Source: Phenylobacterium sp. LH3H17 (GTDB lineage Bacteria; Pseudomonadota; Alphaproteobacteria; Caulobacterales; Caulobacteraceae). From it: DNA of 64,000 nt. The stretch spans positions 1,741,001 to 1,805,000 of the forward strand of contig NZ_CP101283.1 of the NCBI RefSeq assembly GCF_024298925.1, given 5' to 3'. The notes beneath the pieces were generated by a model, which was given only the letters and a program-made list of their open reading frames with translations, was not told where the DNA came from and searched no databases. Of the stretch, positions 1 to 9,941 are shown one piece after another (within the stretch, counting starts at the first letter, position 1; each line of letters opens with the position of its first letter). Both the position numbers and the translations under genes were made by a program.

Positions 1-2474
1 GAGCACCGCTGCCCGGCCGAGCCGAAGGCCGAAGCGATCACGTCGTCGACCACCTGTTCCTTGAGAGCCGTGGTGTCGACGAACATGCCGTTCAGGCCGC
101 CGGTCTCGGCGATGAACGGCACGATCGGGCCTTCGCGGCCGGCCAGGGACTGGTTGATCCGCCGCGCCGTGTCGGTGCCGCCGGTGAAGGCCACGCCGTC
201 GCAGCCCGGATGGGCGGTGAGCGCCGCGCCCACCGTCTCGCCGCGGCCGGGGGTCAGGGCCAGCAGGCCAGGCGGCAGGCCGGCCGCATGGAACAGCTTC
301 ACCGCCTCGGAGGCGATGAGCGGGGTCTGCTCGGCCGGCTTGGCCACAACGGCGTTGCCGGCGGCCAGGGCCGCGGCGACCTGGCCAGTGAAGATGGCAA
401 GCGGAAAGTTCCAGGGGCTGATGCAGACGAAGACCCCTCGGCCGTGCAGCTCCAGGGTATTGGTCTCGCCGACCGGCCCCTTCAGCGTTTCGGGACCGCC
501 GAACCTGGTCAGGGCCAGGTGGGCGTAGTAGCGGCAGAAGTCCGCGGCCTCGCGCACCTCGGCCACGCCGTCGGCCAAGGTCTTGCCGGCCTCACGGGCG
601 CAGATGGCGACCAGACGGTCGCGATTGGCCTCCAGCGTGTCCCCCATGGCCCGCAGGATCTCGGCGCGGCGGAAACCGCCGAGCCTGTCCCAGGCCGGCT
701 GGGCGGCCCTGGCCGCGGCGAAGGCTGCGTCGATGTCGAGGGCGGAAGCCTCGCTGGCCTTCCCGACCACCAGGGCGCTGGCGGACGGGCTTCGCATGGG
801 CTGGGACTCCGCTCCGGCGCGGAGATTGCCGCCGATCAGCGGCCCCGACGACAGGGGTTCCAGGGCGCGAGCGGCGGCGGTGAGGCGCGCGGCTTCCTCC
901 GGGATGGAGAGATCGACGCCCAGCGAGTTCTTCCGCTCCGCCCCATAGATGTCGACGGGACGGGGGATCTTCGGGTGCGGCCCGATGCCGGCCTTCTCCA
1001 CCGCGGCGATCGGATCGACCACCACGTCCTGGGCCGGCACCCGCTCATCCAGCAGGGCGTGGACGAAGGAGGTGTTGGCGCCGTTCTCCAGCAGGCGGCG
1101 CACCAGGTAGGGCAGCAGGTCCTCATGCCCGCCGACCGGCGCGTAGGTGCGCACCACGCCGCCGCCGTGCAGGTCGTCCGCGGCCTGGTAGAGCGCCTCT
1201 CCCATGCCGTGCAGGCGCTGGAACTCGATCTTCACCCCGGCCTCGCTGGCCATGGCGTGGACGGCTGCCAGGGTGTGGGCATTGTGGGTGGCGAACTGGG
1301 CGTAGAGGTTCGGCGCGGCGGCGATGAGCGCCCGGGCGCACACTAGATAGGAGAGGTCCGTCGCCGCCTTGGTGGTGAACACTGGATAGTCGGGCCGCCC
1401 GCCCACCTGGGCGCGCTTGATCTCGCTGTCCCAATAGGCGCCCTTCACCAGCCGAACCATCAGCCGCCGGCCGCTGGACCGGGCGATCTCGGCCACTCGT
1501 TCGACGGCCAGCCGCGCGCGCTTCTGATAGGCCTGGACGGCGAGGCCGAGGCCTTGCCACTCGCCCAGCTCCGGCTCGCGGGCCAGACGGTCCAGCAGCT
1601 TCAGCGACAGGGTCAGCCGGTCGGCTTCCTCGGCGTCTATGGTGAAGTTCATGTCGTGCCGGGCCGCGATCAGCGCCAACCGCTTGGTGCGCGGATAGAG
1701 CTCGCTCCAGACCCGGTCCTCATGGGTCGCCTCATAGCGCGGCGACAGGGCCGAGAGTTTCACGGAAACCCCATGCCCGGCTTCCGGACCCGCACCTTTC
1801 GACGCCTTGCCCACGGCCTCCAGCGCGTCGGCATAGGCCTGCTCGTAGCGGGCCGCGTCGGAGGCGGTGCGGGCGCCTTCGCCCAGCATGTCGAAGGAAC
1901 AGATCTGGCCCTCCTTGCCGGCCCGCTTCAGGGCCGCCTCGATGCTGCGGCCCAGGACGAACTGCTCGCCCATGATGCCGATGGCCTGGGCCACAGCCTT
2001 GCGCACCACGGGTTCGCCGATCCGCTCCGCCAGCCGTTTGAGGAAGCCCGGCAGATCGTTGCGGGCCTCGTCGTCCACTTCCACCAACTTGCCGGTGAGC
2101 ATCAGGCCCCAGGTGGACGCGTTGACGAACAGGCTGTCGGACTGGCCCAGATGGCTGGCCCAGTCGGCGTTGCCGATCTTCTCGGCGATCAGCCGGTCGC
2201 GGGTGTCCTGGTCGGGGGTGCGGAGCAAGGCTTCGGCCAGGCACATCAGGGCCAGGCCCTCACGGGTGCCCAGGCTGAACTCCTGCAGGAAGCCCTCGAC
2301 CACGCCCTGGCGCCTGGCCGACTTGCGAGCGGCGCGCACCAGGTCCTCGGCCTCGGCCCGTACGGCGGCTCGCTGCTGGGTCGACAGGGGCTGGGCGGCC
2401 AGCAGGGCGGTGACCGCATCGGTCTCGTCGCGATACTTGGCGGAAAGGTCGTCGAGAGCGGTCCAGGAGGTCAT
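1..2474 (-). CDS. putA: Bifunctional proline dehydrogenase / glutamate-semialdehyde dehydrogenase PutA (3' end cut by window)
   Basis: PutA oxidises proline to pyrroline-5-carboxylate with FAD, then the semialdehyde to glutamate with NAD+. The visible 824 codons hold the N-terminal helical part, the proline dehydrogenase barrel (LVKGAYWDSEIKRAQ and the FQRLHGMGE region) and most of the aldehyde dehydrogenase domain (SPWNFPLAIFTGQ, FTGGTDTARRI, ETGG). The last readable residues are SAGQRC, so the catalytic cysteine codon lies at 3..5, right at the edge. I see no N-terminal ribbon-helix-helix domain like that of E. coli PutA, so regulation is probably left to the divergent Lrp-type gene next door. 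Start ATG at 2474. Confidence 0.95.
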   Translation of the reverse strand, partial: MTSWTALDDLSAKYRDETDAVTALLAAQPLSTQQRAAVRAEAEDLVRAARKSARRQGVVEGFLQEFSLGTREGLALMCLAEALLRTPDQDTRDRLIAEKIGNADWASHLGQSDSLFVNASTWGLMLTGKLVEVDDEARNDLPGFLKRLAERIGEPVVRKAVAQAIGIMGEQFVLGRSIEAALKRAGKEGQICSFDMLGEGARTASDAARYEQAYADALEAVGKASKGAGPEAGHGVSVKLSALSPRYEATHEDRVWSELYPRTKRLALIAARHDMNFTIDAEEADRLTLSLKLLDRLAREPELGEWQGLGLAVQAYQKRARLAVERVAEIARSSGRRLMVRLVKGAYWDSEIKRAQVGGRPDYPVFTTKAATDLSYLVCARALIAAAPNLYAQFATHNAHTLAAVHAMASEAGVKIEFQRLHGMGEALYQAADDLHGGGVVRTYAPVGGHEDLLPYLVRRLLENGANTSFVHALLDERVPAQDVVVDPIAAVEKAGIGPHPKIPRPVDIYGAERKNSLGVDLSIPEEAARLTAAARALEPLSSGPLIGGNLRAGAESQPMRSPSASALVVGKASEASALDIDAAFAAARAAQPAWDRLGGFRRAEILRAMGDTLEANRDRLVAICAREAGKTLADGVAEVREAADFCRYYAHLALTRFGGPETLKGPVGETNTLELHGRGVFVCISPWNFPLAIFTGQVAAALAAGNAVVAKPAEQTPLIASEAVKLFHAAGLPPGLLALTPGRGETVGAALTAHPGCDGVAFTGGTDTARRINQSLAGREGPIVPFIAETGGLNGMFVDTTALKEQVVDDVIASAFGSAGQRC

Positions 2475-2586
2475 GGCGCAGCCTTGAGGGAGCGGAGCTT
2501 CTATGATCCGGCGTATCGTTTCTGCTATCGAATGTCCTGCGGAGATAAGGCCAATTGGCCGAATGAAACCACGGAATGGGTCACTG

Positions 2587-3057
2587 ATGCCGAACGCTGT
2601 GCAATTGGACGAGATCGACCGCCGCTTGCTGCGCGTCCTGCAGCGAGACGGGCGGATCAGCAACCTCGACCTGGCCCAGCAATGCCACCTCTCTCCCTCG
2701 GCCTGTTCGGACCGGGTCCGCCGCCTGAAGGACCGCGGAGTGATCCTGCGATACTCGGCCCTGCTGGACCCCAAGGCCGTCGACCGGGCCCTACTGATCT
2801 TCGTGGAGGTCCAGCTCGACCGGACCACTGGCGACACCTTCACCGAATTCGCCCAGGCCGCGCAGCGTAGTCCCGAAATCCTTGAATGCCATATGGTGGC
2901 CGGCGGTTTCGACTATCTGATCAAGGCCCGGGTGCGCGACATGGAGGCCTATCGCAGCTTCCTGGGCGATGTTCTCGTGCGCATGCCGGGCGTGCGCGAG
3001 ACCCGGACCTACGCCGTGCTGGAAGAGGTCAAGTCGGTGACCGAACTGCCGGTCTGA
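2587..3057 (+). CDS. putR: Lrp/AsnC-family regulator, probable proline-responsive PutR
   Basis: Reading from ATG 2587 gives 156 residues: an N-terminal winged helix-turn-helix (DEIDRRLLRVLQRDGRISN, then LSPSACSDRVRRLKDRG) and a C-terminal RAM/ligand-sensing domain ending near LEEVKSVTELPV. Upstream in-frame ATGs exist at 2503 and 2563, but this stretch is A/T-richer, looks like promoter DNA and would add a tail unusual for the family. It is divergent from putA with about 110 bp between starts, the arrangement known for PutR activators of putA in alphaproteobacteria. The function as PutR is inferred from position. Confidence 0.88.
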   Translation: MPNAVQLDEIDRRLLRVLQRDGRISNLDLAQQCHLSPSACSDRVRRLKDRGVILRYSALLDPKAVDRALLIFVEVQLDRTTGDTFTEFAQAAQRSPEILECHMVAGGFDYLIKARVRDMEAYRSFLGDVLVRMPGVRETRTYAVLEEVKSVTELPV

Positions 3058-3059
3058 GC

Positions 3060-3953
3060 TCAGTATCCGGTCTCGAACGACACCAACCCCGTCACAGGCT
3101 GGCCGGCGCGAAAACGGGCGATGTTCTCGGCAGCCCGCAGGGCGCCGCTGGCCGGGTCGGTGATCGCCGCGGCATGTGGGGTGATGGTGATCTTCGGGTG
3201 GCGCCAGAACGGGTGACCGGCGGGCAGGGGCTCGATTTCGAACACGTCGAGGACGGCATGGCCGAGCTGGCCCGAGTCCAGCGCTGGGACGAGGTCGGCC
3301 TCCACCAGGTGTCCGCCACGCCCCACATTGATGATCGCCGCGCCGGGTCGCATGCGCGCGAAGGTCGCCTGGCCGAGGATTCCCCGCGTCTGCGGCGTCA
3401 GGGGCAGCAGGTTCACCACGATCTCGCTGTGGGCCAGGAGGTTGTCCAGATCGCCACTCGTCCGCGTCCAGTGCGAGACTTGAAAACCAAGCGCAACCAG
3501 TGTGTTGCCGCAGGCTTTTCCCATCTCACCGTAACCCAGCAACCCGACCGCGCGCTCGGTGGTCGGGGGCTGCGGGAGTTTGCGCCAAAGACCCTGCGTC
3601 TGCTGGGCGGCATAGGCCGGCGCCTGGCGGTGCAGGGCCAGGACGTGGGCCGCGACGGCCTCGGCCATCTGGGCGGCCAGGGTCGGGTCGATCAGCCGGG
3701 CGAGGGCGACATGGCGGGGCAGGACGGGATCGTCCATCAGGCCGTCGATGCCGGCCCATGCCGACTGGATGAACTTCAGGTTCGGCAGGGCCGCGAGCTC
3801 GCCCGGCGGCGGATTGGCGACCACCGCGATCTCGACCGCGCCGCGATCGTCCGGCAAGCCCAGGGTCACGGGCTCGCCCAGCGCACGCTCCAGCAGGCCG
3901 CGCCACAGCTCGGTGGCCTCGAGGTCGAGGCGCGACAGGAACGGGATGGTCAT
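3060..3953 (-). CDS. D-isomer-specific 2-hydroxyacid dehydrogenase (glyoxylate/hydroxypyruvate reductase A type)
   Basis: The 297-residue protein has the family layout: a short N-terminal substrate domain, a Rossmann fold with the nucleotide motif GLLGYGEMG, and the catalytic Arg (NVGRGGHLVEADL), Glu (DVFEIEPLP) and His (ITPHAA). Length and the pattern HPFWRHPKITITPHAA fit the GhrA subgroup, which reduces glyoxylate or hydroxypyruvate with NAD(P)H in the cytosol. It converges on the Lrp-type gene with only two bases between the stop codons. The exact substrate cannot be read from the sequence. Confidence 0.88.
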   Translation of the reverse strand: MTIPFLSRLDLEATELWRGLLERALGEPVTLGLPDDRGAVEIAVVANPPPGELAALPNLKFIQSAWAGIDGLMDDPVLPRHVALARLIDPTLAAQMAEAVAAHVLALHRQAPAYAAQQTQGLWRKLPQPPTTERAVGLLGYGEMGKACGNTLVALGFQVSHWTRTSGDLDNLLAHSEIVVNLLPLTPQTRGILGQATFARMRPGAAIINVGRGGHLVEADLVPALDSGQLGHAVLDVFEIEPLPAGHPFWRHPKITITPHAAAITDPASGALRAAENIARFRAGQPVTGLVSFETGY

Positions 3954-4005
3954 TCAATCCTCCGGGCCTTGCGCGGAGACGCCGTTCGGCGCGAGGCTCG
4001 CGCGC

Positions 4006-5253
4006 ATGAAACTGGATTCCTCCGACTCCGCCATCCTCGACCGCCTCGCCAGCCAGGAAACCGAACTGGTCGGCCGCGCCATCGACTGGTGCGCCATCGG
4101 CTCGGGCAGCCGCAATCTGCCGGGCCTCGAGGCCCAGTGCGCCGTCTTCCAGGGCGTGCTCGGCGACCTGCCGGGCCAGGTCGAGGCCTTGCCCCTGGCC
4201 GATAGTCACGAGGTGGCCGCCGACGGCGAGCTCAAGGCCCAGCGCCATACGCCGGCCCTGCGCCTGACCGTGCGCCCCGACGCCCCGGTCCAGGTGGTGC
4301 TCACCGGCCACTACGACACGGTCTATCCGGCCGAGAGCGGCTTCACCAAGGTGGTGACCCGCGCCGATGGGGCGCTGAATGGTCCCGGCATCGCCGACAT
4401 GAAGGGTGGCATCAGCGTGATGCTGGCGGCCCTCGCCGCCTTCGAGCATCACCCGGCCCGCGACAGCCTCGGATACCGGGTTCTGCTCTCGCCTGACGAG
4501 GAGATCGGCTCCCTGGCCTCCGCGCCGCACCTGGCCGAACTCGCCCGCGGCGGGCATGTGGGCCTGACCTACGAGCCGGCCATGGCCGGCGGTGCGCTGG
4601 CCGCCCAGCGCAAGGGCTCCGGCAACTTCCACGTGGTGGTGCGGGGCCGCGCGGCCCATGCTGGCCGCGACTTCGACAAGGGCCGCAACGCCATCGCCGC
4701 GGCCGCCGACCTCGCCACGCGCCTGGTCGCCGCCAATGGCCAGCGCGAAGGCGTGACCCTCAATGTGGCCCGCATCGACGGCGGCGGGCCGCTGAACATG
4801 GTGCCTGACCGTGCCGTGGTGCGGTTCAACATCCGCCTGCCCGACCGCGAGGCCGGGGAGTGGGCCCTGAAGTTCGTACAGGAGGCCGTGGCCGCCACCG
4901 CCGCCGAAGGCATCGAGGCCGAACTGCACGGCGGCTTCACCCGTCCCGCCAAGCCGTTCAACGCGGCCCAGCAGCAGCTGTTCGGGGCGGTGAAGGAGGC
5001 CGGGGCCCTGCTCGGCCAGGAGATCACCTGGGCCTCGTCCGGCGGGGTCTGCGAGGGCAACAATCTGTTCGCCGCCGGCCTGCCCAATGTCGACACCCTT
5101 GGGGTCCGCGGCGGCGACATCCACAGCGAGGCCGAGCACGCCTGGCCCGAGAGCTTCGTCGAACGCGCCCAGCTCTCGGCCCTGATCCTCGCCAAGCTCG
5201 CCACCGGCGACATTCCGGCGGCCAGGATCAAGGCCGCGATGGGGCAGGGCTAG
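4006..5253 (+). CDS. M20-family metallohydrolase (carboxypeptidase G2 / ArgE / DapE superfamily)
   Basis: From ATG 4006 (MKLDSSDSAILDRL) the product is 415 residues. Family motifs are present in order: GHYDTVYP (first metal His/Asp), GPGIADMKGG (bridging Asp), SPDEEIGS (catalytic and metal Glu), then the lid/dimerisation domain with KGSGNFHVVVRGRAAHAGR and a C-terminal GGVCEGNNLF...GGDIHSEAEHA metal-His region. M20 enzymes cleave N-acyl or peptide bonds next to a carboxylate, commonly acyl-glutamates. It lies beside the ast genes, where no astE is seen, so succinylglutamate is an attractive but unproven substrate. The frame is open further upstream, but that part would overlap the opposing gene. 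Confidence 0.88.
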   Translation: MKLDSSDSAILDRLASQETELVGRAIDWCAIGSGSRNLPGLEAQCAVFQGVLGDLPGQVEALPLADSHEVAADGELKAQRHTPALRLTVRPDAPVQVVLTGHYDTVYPAESGFTKVVTRADGALNGPGIADMKGGISVMLAALAAFEHHPARDSLGYRVLLSPDEEIGSLASAPHLAELARGGHVGLTYEPAMAGGALAAQRKGSGNFHVVVRGRAAHAGRDFDKGRNAIAAAADLATRLVAANGQREGVTLNVARIDGGGPLNMVPDRAVVRFNIRLPDREAGEWALKFVQEAVAATAAEGIEAELHGGFTRPAKPFNAAQQQLFGAVKEAGALLGQEITWASSGGVCEGNNLFAAGLPNVDTLGVRGGDIHSEAEHAWPESFVERAQLSALILAKLATGDIPAARIKAAMGQG

Positions 5254-5289
5254 CGAAGACTTCGAGATGATCCCCCAGAGCGGGAGCTC

Positions 5290-5796
5290 TTAGGCCCTAC
5301 CGCCCGTCGTCACTGGCGTCCCGCGATAGGGCTTGGCGTCCTTCATCAGGATGTGGCTGGCGATCTTGTCGACGCCCAGGCCCTCCTGCAGCAGGCGGTC
5401 GGCAAGCTCTCCCCAAGCCCGAACGTCGGGCGCCACCACCTTGATCAGGTAGTCGAAGGAGCCCGAGACCTGGGCCGCCTCCACCACCTCGGGGATTTCC
5501 GCCAGCACCGCCTCGAAGGCCAGCAGGTCGGCGGGGCGGTGGCTCTTCAAGGTCACCTCGCCGAACACCGTCACGGTGGGCCGGATGCGTTCGATGTCCA
5601 GGCGGGCGTGATAGCCCTGGATCAGGCCGTCGGCCTCCAGCCGCCGCACCCGGGCCAGGCAGGCGCTGGCCGACAACCCCACCTGCTCGGCCAGGGCCTG
5701 GTTGGTGATGCGGCCCTCGGCCTGGAGAATCGCCAGGATCCTCAGGTCCAGCCGGTCGAGCGCAGAATATCCGTCCAAGATCCCGTTCCGCCGCAT
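5290..5796 (-). CDS. Lrp/AsnC-family regulator, candidate regulator of the ast operon
   Basis: 168 residues from ATG 5796 (MRRNGILDGYSALDRLDLRIL). The N-terminal winged HTH reads RITNQALAEQVGLSASACLARVRRLEADG; the C-terminal RAM domain contains the usual SGSFDYLIKVVAPD segment. A longer start at 5841 is possible, but the family normally begins close to the LDRLDLRIL helix. It is divergent from astA with about 95 bp between the starts, so it probably controls arginine succinyltransferase genes in response to arginine or a related ligand. That assignment rests on position alone. Confidence 0.88.
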   Translation of the reverse strand: MRRNGILDGYSALDRLDLRILAILQAEGRITNQALAEQVGLSASACLARVRRLEADGLIQGYHARLDIERIRPTVTVFGEVTLKSHRPADLLAFEAVLAEIPEVVEAAQVSGSFDYLIKVVAPDVRAWGELADRLLQEGLGVDKIASHILMKDAKPYRGTPVTTGGRA

Positions 5797-5891
5797 GATC
5801 TGCGGCCTGACCCCCGGTCTTCCGCCGCCCATTTCGCGCAAACCCTATCACAATAAGCCGCTTGAGCTTCGATCATTCTGCGGAGGATTTC

Positions 5892-6902
5892 ATGATCGCC
5901 ACCGGCGTCGTCATCCGAGCCGCGGGAGCCGACGACTTGGACGCCCTGCACGCGCTGGCCAAGACCGCGGGCCTGGGCATGACCAACCTGCCGTCCTGTC
6001 GCGACAAGCTGGCCGCCCTGCTGGCCGGCAGCGCCGCGGCCTTCGCCGGCGCGCGCGGCCACAGCCAGCTGCTGCTGGTGCTGGAGATCGGCGATGAGGT
6101 GGTCGGCACCGGCTGCATCTTCCCGAGCGTCGGCGGGGAGTGGCCATTCTACTCCTACCGCATCGGCCGCATCCGCCAGAGCTCCCAGGCGCTCGGCAAG
6201 AGCGTCGACAACACCCTGCTGACCCCGGTCAACGACTATGACGGCTCGGCCGAGGTCGGCGGCCTGTTCGTGCGCCCCGGTCTGCGCGGGGTGGCCGGCG
6301 GGCGGCTGATGGCCCGCAGCCGCTATCTGTTCATGGCCGAGCATCGCGACTGGTTCGGCGACCGGGTGGTCTCCGAGCTGCGCGGCTATCAGGACGAGGA
6401 TGGGACTTCGCCGTTCTGGGAAGCGGTGGGCAAGCGCTTCTACGGCCTGGAGTTCTCGGAGGCCGACAAGATCAGCGTGGGCTCGGGCAAGCAGGTGATC
6501 GCCGACCTGGGGCCGAAATACCCGATCTATCTCAACCTGCTGTCGCCGGAGGCCGCGGCCAGCGTCGGCCAGTGCCATCCGGACGGCCTACGCGCCCAGG
6601 CCCTGCTGATGGAGGAAGGCTTCCGCTTCGAGGGCTGCGTCGACATCTTCGACGCCGGTCCGACCATGGTGGCCGACATCGACAGCCTGAAGGCCGTGCG
6701 CGAAAGCCGGGTCTCCACCGTGGGCGCCATCGCCCCCTGCGAGGATGGGCCCGAGGTGCTGGTGGCGACCGGACACGCCGCCGGGTTCCGCGCCTCGCGC
6801 GGCCGGATCTGGACGGGAGAACACGGCGTCACCGTGCCGCCCGACCTGGCCCGGGCGCTGAATGTTCAAGTCGGAGACCGCGTGCGCCATGTCGAATTCT
6901 GA
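5892..6902 (+). CDS. astA: Arginine N-succinyltransferase
   Basis: AstA transfers succinate from succinyl-CoA to the alpha-amino group of arginine, the first step of the ammonia-producing AST pathway. The 336-residue product has the expected opening VIRAAGADDLDALHALA, the central YRIGRIRQSS and GLFVRPGLRG blocks, FYGLEFSEAD, and the C-terminal [10 protein letters not shown]. The start at 5892 follows a GGAGG Shine-Dalgarno. It is the first gene of a translationally coupled astA-astD-astB set: its last 14 bases overlap the astD start. Confidence 0.95.
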   Translation: MIATGVVIRAAGADDLDALHALAKTAGLGMTNLPSCRDKLAALLAGSAAAFAGARGHSQLLLVLEIGDEVVGTGCIFPSVGGEWPFYSYRIGRIRQSSQALGKSVDNTLLTPVNDYDGSAEVGGLFVRPGLRGVAGGRLMARSRYLFMAEHRDWFGDRVVSELRGYQDEDGTSPFWEAVGKRFYGLEFSEADKISVGSGKQVIADLGPKYPIYLNLLSPEAAASVGQCHPDGLRAQALLMEEGFRFEGCVDIFDAGPTMVADIDSLKAVRESRVSTVGAIAPCEDGPEVLVATGHAAGFRASRGRIWTGEHGVTVPPDLARALNVQVGDRVRHVEF

Positions 6903-8298
6903 GATCGTCTCCACTGATCCCTGCACCGGGGAGGAGGTCTGGCGCGGCCCGGCCGCCTCTGCCGCCGAGGTGGACGCCGCCGTGGCGCGGGCCCGCAAGG
7001 GCTTCGCCCTCTGGTCGGCCACGCCTCTGGAAGAGCGCTGCCGGATCGCCCGGGTGTTCGCCGATCTGGTCCGCAATCGGCGCGAGGAAATCGCCACCCT
7101 GATCAGCCGTGAAACCGGCAAACCGTTCTGGGAGACGCTGACCGAGGCCGACACGGTATCGGCCAAGGTCGAGGTCTCGATCCGCGCCCAGGCCGAGCGC
7201 GCCGGCGAGCGGAGCGGGGAGGCGGCCGGCGCCCGCGCCCGCCTGGCCCACCGGCCGCACGGGGTCCTGGCGGTGATCGGGCCGTTCAACTTCCCCATGC
7301 ATCTGCCCAACGGCCACATGGCGCCGGCTCTGCTGGCCGGCAACGCCGTGGTGTTCAAGCCCAGCGAGAAGACCCCCGCCAGCGGCGTCCTGCTGGTCAA
7401 GCTGTGGCGCGAGGCGGGCGTCCCCGCCGACGTCCTGCAGGTGATGACCGGCGGGGCAGACACCGCCAAGGCCCTGGTCGCCCACGAAGGCGTCGACGGG
7501 GTGCTGTTCACCGGCGGTGTGAGCGCCGGCAAGGCGATCCACATGGCCCTAGCCAACCAGCCGCAGAAGATCGTCGCCCTCGAGCTGGGCGGCAACAATC
7601 CGTTGGTCGCCTGGGACGTGGCCGACGCCGAGAGCGCGGCCCACCTGATCGTCCAGTCGGCCTATGTCTCCGCCGGTCAGCGCTGTTCCTGCGCCCGACG
7701 CCTGATCGTGCCGCAGGGCGCGGCGGGCGACACGATCGTCGAGGCGCTCACCGCCCTCATCGACCGCATCAAGGTCGGCGCGCCCTTCGACGAACCGCAG
7801 CCCTTCATGGGCCCGGTGATCGACCTAGCCTCGGCCAAGAGCCTGCTGCTGGCCCAGCAGCGACTGGGCGGCGTAGCGATCCGAGAACTCCGGCCGACCA
7901 CGCCGGACCGGCCTTACCTGACCCCCGGCCTGGTTGACGTCACGGGCCTCGAGGTTCCCGACAGCGAGAATTTCGGCCCGCTGCTGCAGCTCATTCGCGC
8001 ACCGGACTTCGACACAGCCATGGCCACGGCCAACGCCACTCGCTTTGGCCTCGGCGCGGGCCTGCTCAGCGACGACGAGGCGCTCTATCGCCGGTTCTGG
8101 AACGAGGCCCGGGCCGGCATCGTCAACTGGAACCGTCCCACCACCGGAGCGGCGGCCACCGCGCCGTTCGGCGGGCCGGGCCTGTCGGGCAACCACCGGC
8201 CCAGCGCCTACTACGCCGCCGATTACTGCGCCTATCCCGTGGCCAGCCTGGAGTCGGACTCCGCCCAGTTCAGGGTCAGTACGGGCCTCGCCGCGTGA
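6889..8298 (+). CDS. astD: Succinylglutamate-semialdehyde dehydrogenase
   Basis: AstD oxidises N-succinylglutamate semialdehyde to N-succinylglutamate with NAD+. The product of 469 residues from ATG 6889 is a full aldehyde dehydrogenase with the cofactor-site motif [21 protein letters not shown], the general-base Glu in [10 protein letters not shown] and the nucleophilic Cys in [11 protein letters not shown]. The C-terminal [10 protein letters not shown] and [15 protein letters not shown] blocks are typical of AstD. The start overlaps astA by 14 bases and the stop overlaps the astB GTG start, so translation is coupled along the operon. Confidence 0.95.
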   Translation: MSNSEIVSTDPCTGEEVWRGPAASAAEVDAAVARARKGFALWSATPLEERCRIARVFADLVRNRREEIATLISRETGKPFWETLTEADTVSAKVEVSIRAQAERAGERSGEAAGARARLAHRPHGVLAVIGPFNFPMHLPNGHMAPALLAGNAVVFKPSEKTPASGVLLVKLWREAGVPADVLQVMTGGADTAKALVAHEGVDGVLFTGGVSAGKAIHMALANQPQKIVALELGGNNPLVAWDVADAESAAHLIVQSAYVSAGQRCSCARRLIVPQGAAGDTIVEALTALIDRIKVGAPFDEPQPFMGPVIDLASAKSLLLAQQRLGGVAIRELRPTTPDRPYLTPGLVDVTGLEVPDSENFGPLLQLIRAPDFDTAMATANATRFGLGAGLLSDDEALYRRFWNEARAGIVNWNRPTTGAAATAPFGGPGLSGNHRPSAYYAADYCAYPVASLESDSAQFRVSTGLAA

Positions 8299-9569
8299 CC
8301 GCGGTCGAGATCAATTTCGACGGCCTGGTCGGGCCGACCCACAACTATGCGGGCCTCTCGGTCGGCAATGTCGCTTCCCAGGCCAATTTCGGCGAGACCG
8401 CCTACCCCCGCGCCGCGGCCCTGCAGGGCCTGGCCAAGATGCGCGCTGTCATGGACCTGGGCCTGACCCAGGGCTTCCTGCCGCCCCCGATGCGTCCCGC
8501 GGCCGGCGCGCTGCGGCCTTTCGGCTTCGGGGGCTCCAACAACGAGGTCCTGGCTCGGGCCGCCTCTGAGGACCTCGCGCTTTTCCGCGCGGTCTGTTCG
8601 GCCTCAAGCATGTGGCGGGCCAATGCGGCGACCGTTCTGGCCGCCCCCGACACCGCCGACGGCCGGGTTCACCTGGTGACCGCCAACCTCGCCGGCATGC
8701 TGCATCGGAGCTTTGAGGGCCCGGAGACCCACGACCTCCTGCGCCGGGTGTTTCGCGACGAGACCCGCTTCGCCGTCCACGGGCCGCTACCCTCCGCCCG
8801 CCATTTCGGCGACGAGGGCGCCGCCAACCACATGCGGCTCGCGCACCGCCACGGCGCGGCGGGGACCAATGTCTTCGCCCATGGCGAACTCAGGGGCGGG
8901 GCCTTCCCCGAACGTCAGAGCCGTCGCGCCAGCGAGGCGGTGGCGCGGCTCGCGGGCCTGACCGATCCGCTCTACGCCCTGCAGAACGCCAAGGCCGTCC
9001 AGGCCGGAGCCTTCCACAATGACGTGGTCGCCGTCGCCAACGAGAACGTGCTGCTGACTCATCCGGAGGCGTTCGAGGACGCCCAGGGTCTCTACGCCGC
9101 CCTGCATGGCCGGCTCCCCAACCTGCACGTCGTCGAGACCCAGGGGGTCAGCCTCGCCGACGCCATCGCCTCCTATCTGTTCAACTCCCAGCTCGTGACC
9201 CTGCCGGACGGCGCCATGGCGCTGATCCTGCCCGTCGAGGCGCGTGAGAACGCGCGGGTCTGGGCCGAGGTCGAACGCATCGTCGCCGCCAACAATCCCA
9301 TCTCCCAGGCGGTGGTGGTCGACGTCCGCGAGAGCATGCGCAACGGCGGCGGCCCCGCCTGTCTGCGGTTGCGGGTTCCGGTGGACGACGCCGCCAAGGC
9401 CGGCATCGATCCGCGTTTCATCTTGGACGAGGCCCGCTGGGATCGGCTGACCCGGACGGTGGAAGCCCATTGGCCCGAAGCCATCGCGCCCGGCGACCTG
9501 ACCGACCCCGCCCTATGGGATCAGGCCCGCGCCGCTCACGCCGCGCTCGAGCAGGCCATCGGCGCCTAG
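8295..9569 (+). CDS. astB: N-succinylarginine dihydrolase
   Basis: AstB converts N-succinylarginine to succinylornithine, CO2 and two ammonia. The GTG start at 8295 overlaps the astD stop (GTGA). The 424-residue protein opens with [19 protein letters not shown], a family signature, and shows the catalytic His region [15 protein letters not shown] and the nucleophilic Cys in [13 protein letters not shown] near the C terminus. Length fits the family. The next AST steps, AstC transaminase and AstE desuccinylase, are not found in this window. Its stop shares a CTAG with the opposing small gene. Confidence 0.95.
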   Translation: MTAVEINFDGLVGPTHNYAGLSVGNVASQANFGETAYPRAAALQGLAKMRAVMDLGLTQGFLPPPMRPAAGALRPFGFGGSNNEVLARAASEDLALFRAVCSASSMWRANAATVLAAPDTADGRVHLVTANLAGMLHRSFEGPETHDLLRRVFRDETRFAVHGPLPSARHFGDEGAANHMRLAHRHGAAGTNVFAHGELRGGAFPERQSRRASEAVARLAGLTDPLYALQNAKAVQAGAFHNDVVAVANENVLLTHPEAFEDAQGLYAALHGRLPNLHVVETQGVSLADAIASYLFNSQLVTLPDGAMALILPVEARENARVWAEVERIVAANNPISQAVVVDVRESMRNGGGPACLRLRVPVDDAAKAGIDPRFILDEARWDRLTRTVEAHWPEAIAPGDLTDPALWDQARAAHAALEQAIGA

Positions 9570-9823
9570 ATCGAATACGACCAGGTCTCGGCCCGGCCGA
9601 GAACGTCGTCCGGAGGCGTGATGCGGCGGCGCGCGGTCATCTGGGCGTGCAGGCGCTGGATGCACTGGCTCGCAGTCTTCTCGAACCAGAAGGGAAACAC
9701 GGCATGGATCAGGCACGCCAGCCCGCCCGCGACCATCTCGACTCCAAAGCCGCCGGCGTGACCCAGGTGCTCGACATAGGTCTCCCCCACCTCGCTCGGG
9801 TGCCGATTGAACGCGTCCAGCAT
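9566..9823 (-). CDS. DUF6356-type small protein
   Basis: An 85-residue protein from ATG 9823, or 92 residues from ATG 9844. It contains the pattern [20 protein letters not shown] followed by a hydrophobic segment [18 protein letters not shown] and a basic tail [14 protein letters not shown]. This pattern matches what I recall of the uncharacterised DUF6356 family, which has one membrane-associated helix. No function is known. It converges on astB, sharing a CTAG stop overlap. Confidence 0.72.
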   Translation of the reverse strand: MLDAFNRHPSEVGETYVEHLGHAGGFGVEMVAGGLACLIHAVFPFWFEKTASQCIQRLHAQMTARRRITPPDDVLGRAETWSYSI

Positions 9824-9941
9824 CTCGCCCTCCTGGAAAGTCACGGCCCAAGATTGCCGCCGGGCGGCGAGAAAGGCATTGTCTCATTCGTCGCCCAGTC
9901 GGCAGAATGGAGAACCCGATTCTCAAACTACGGTCCATGAC

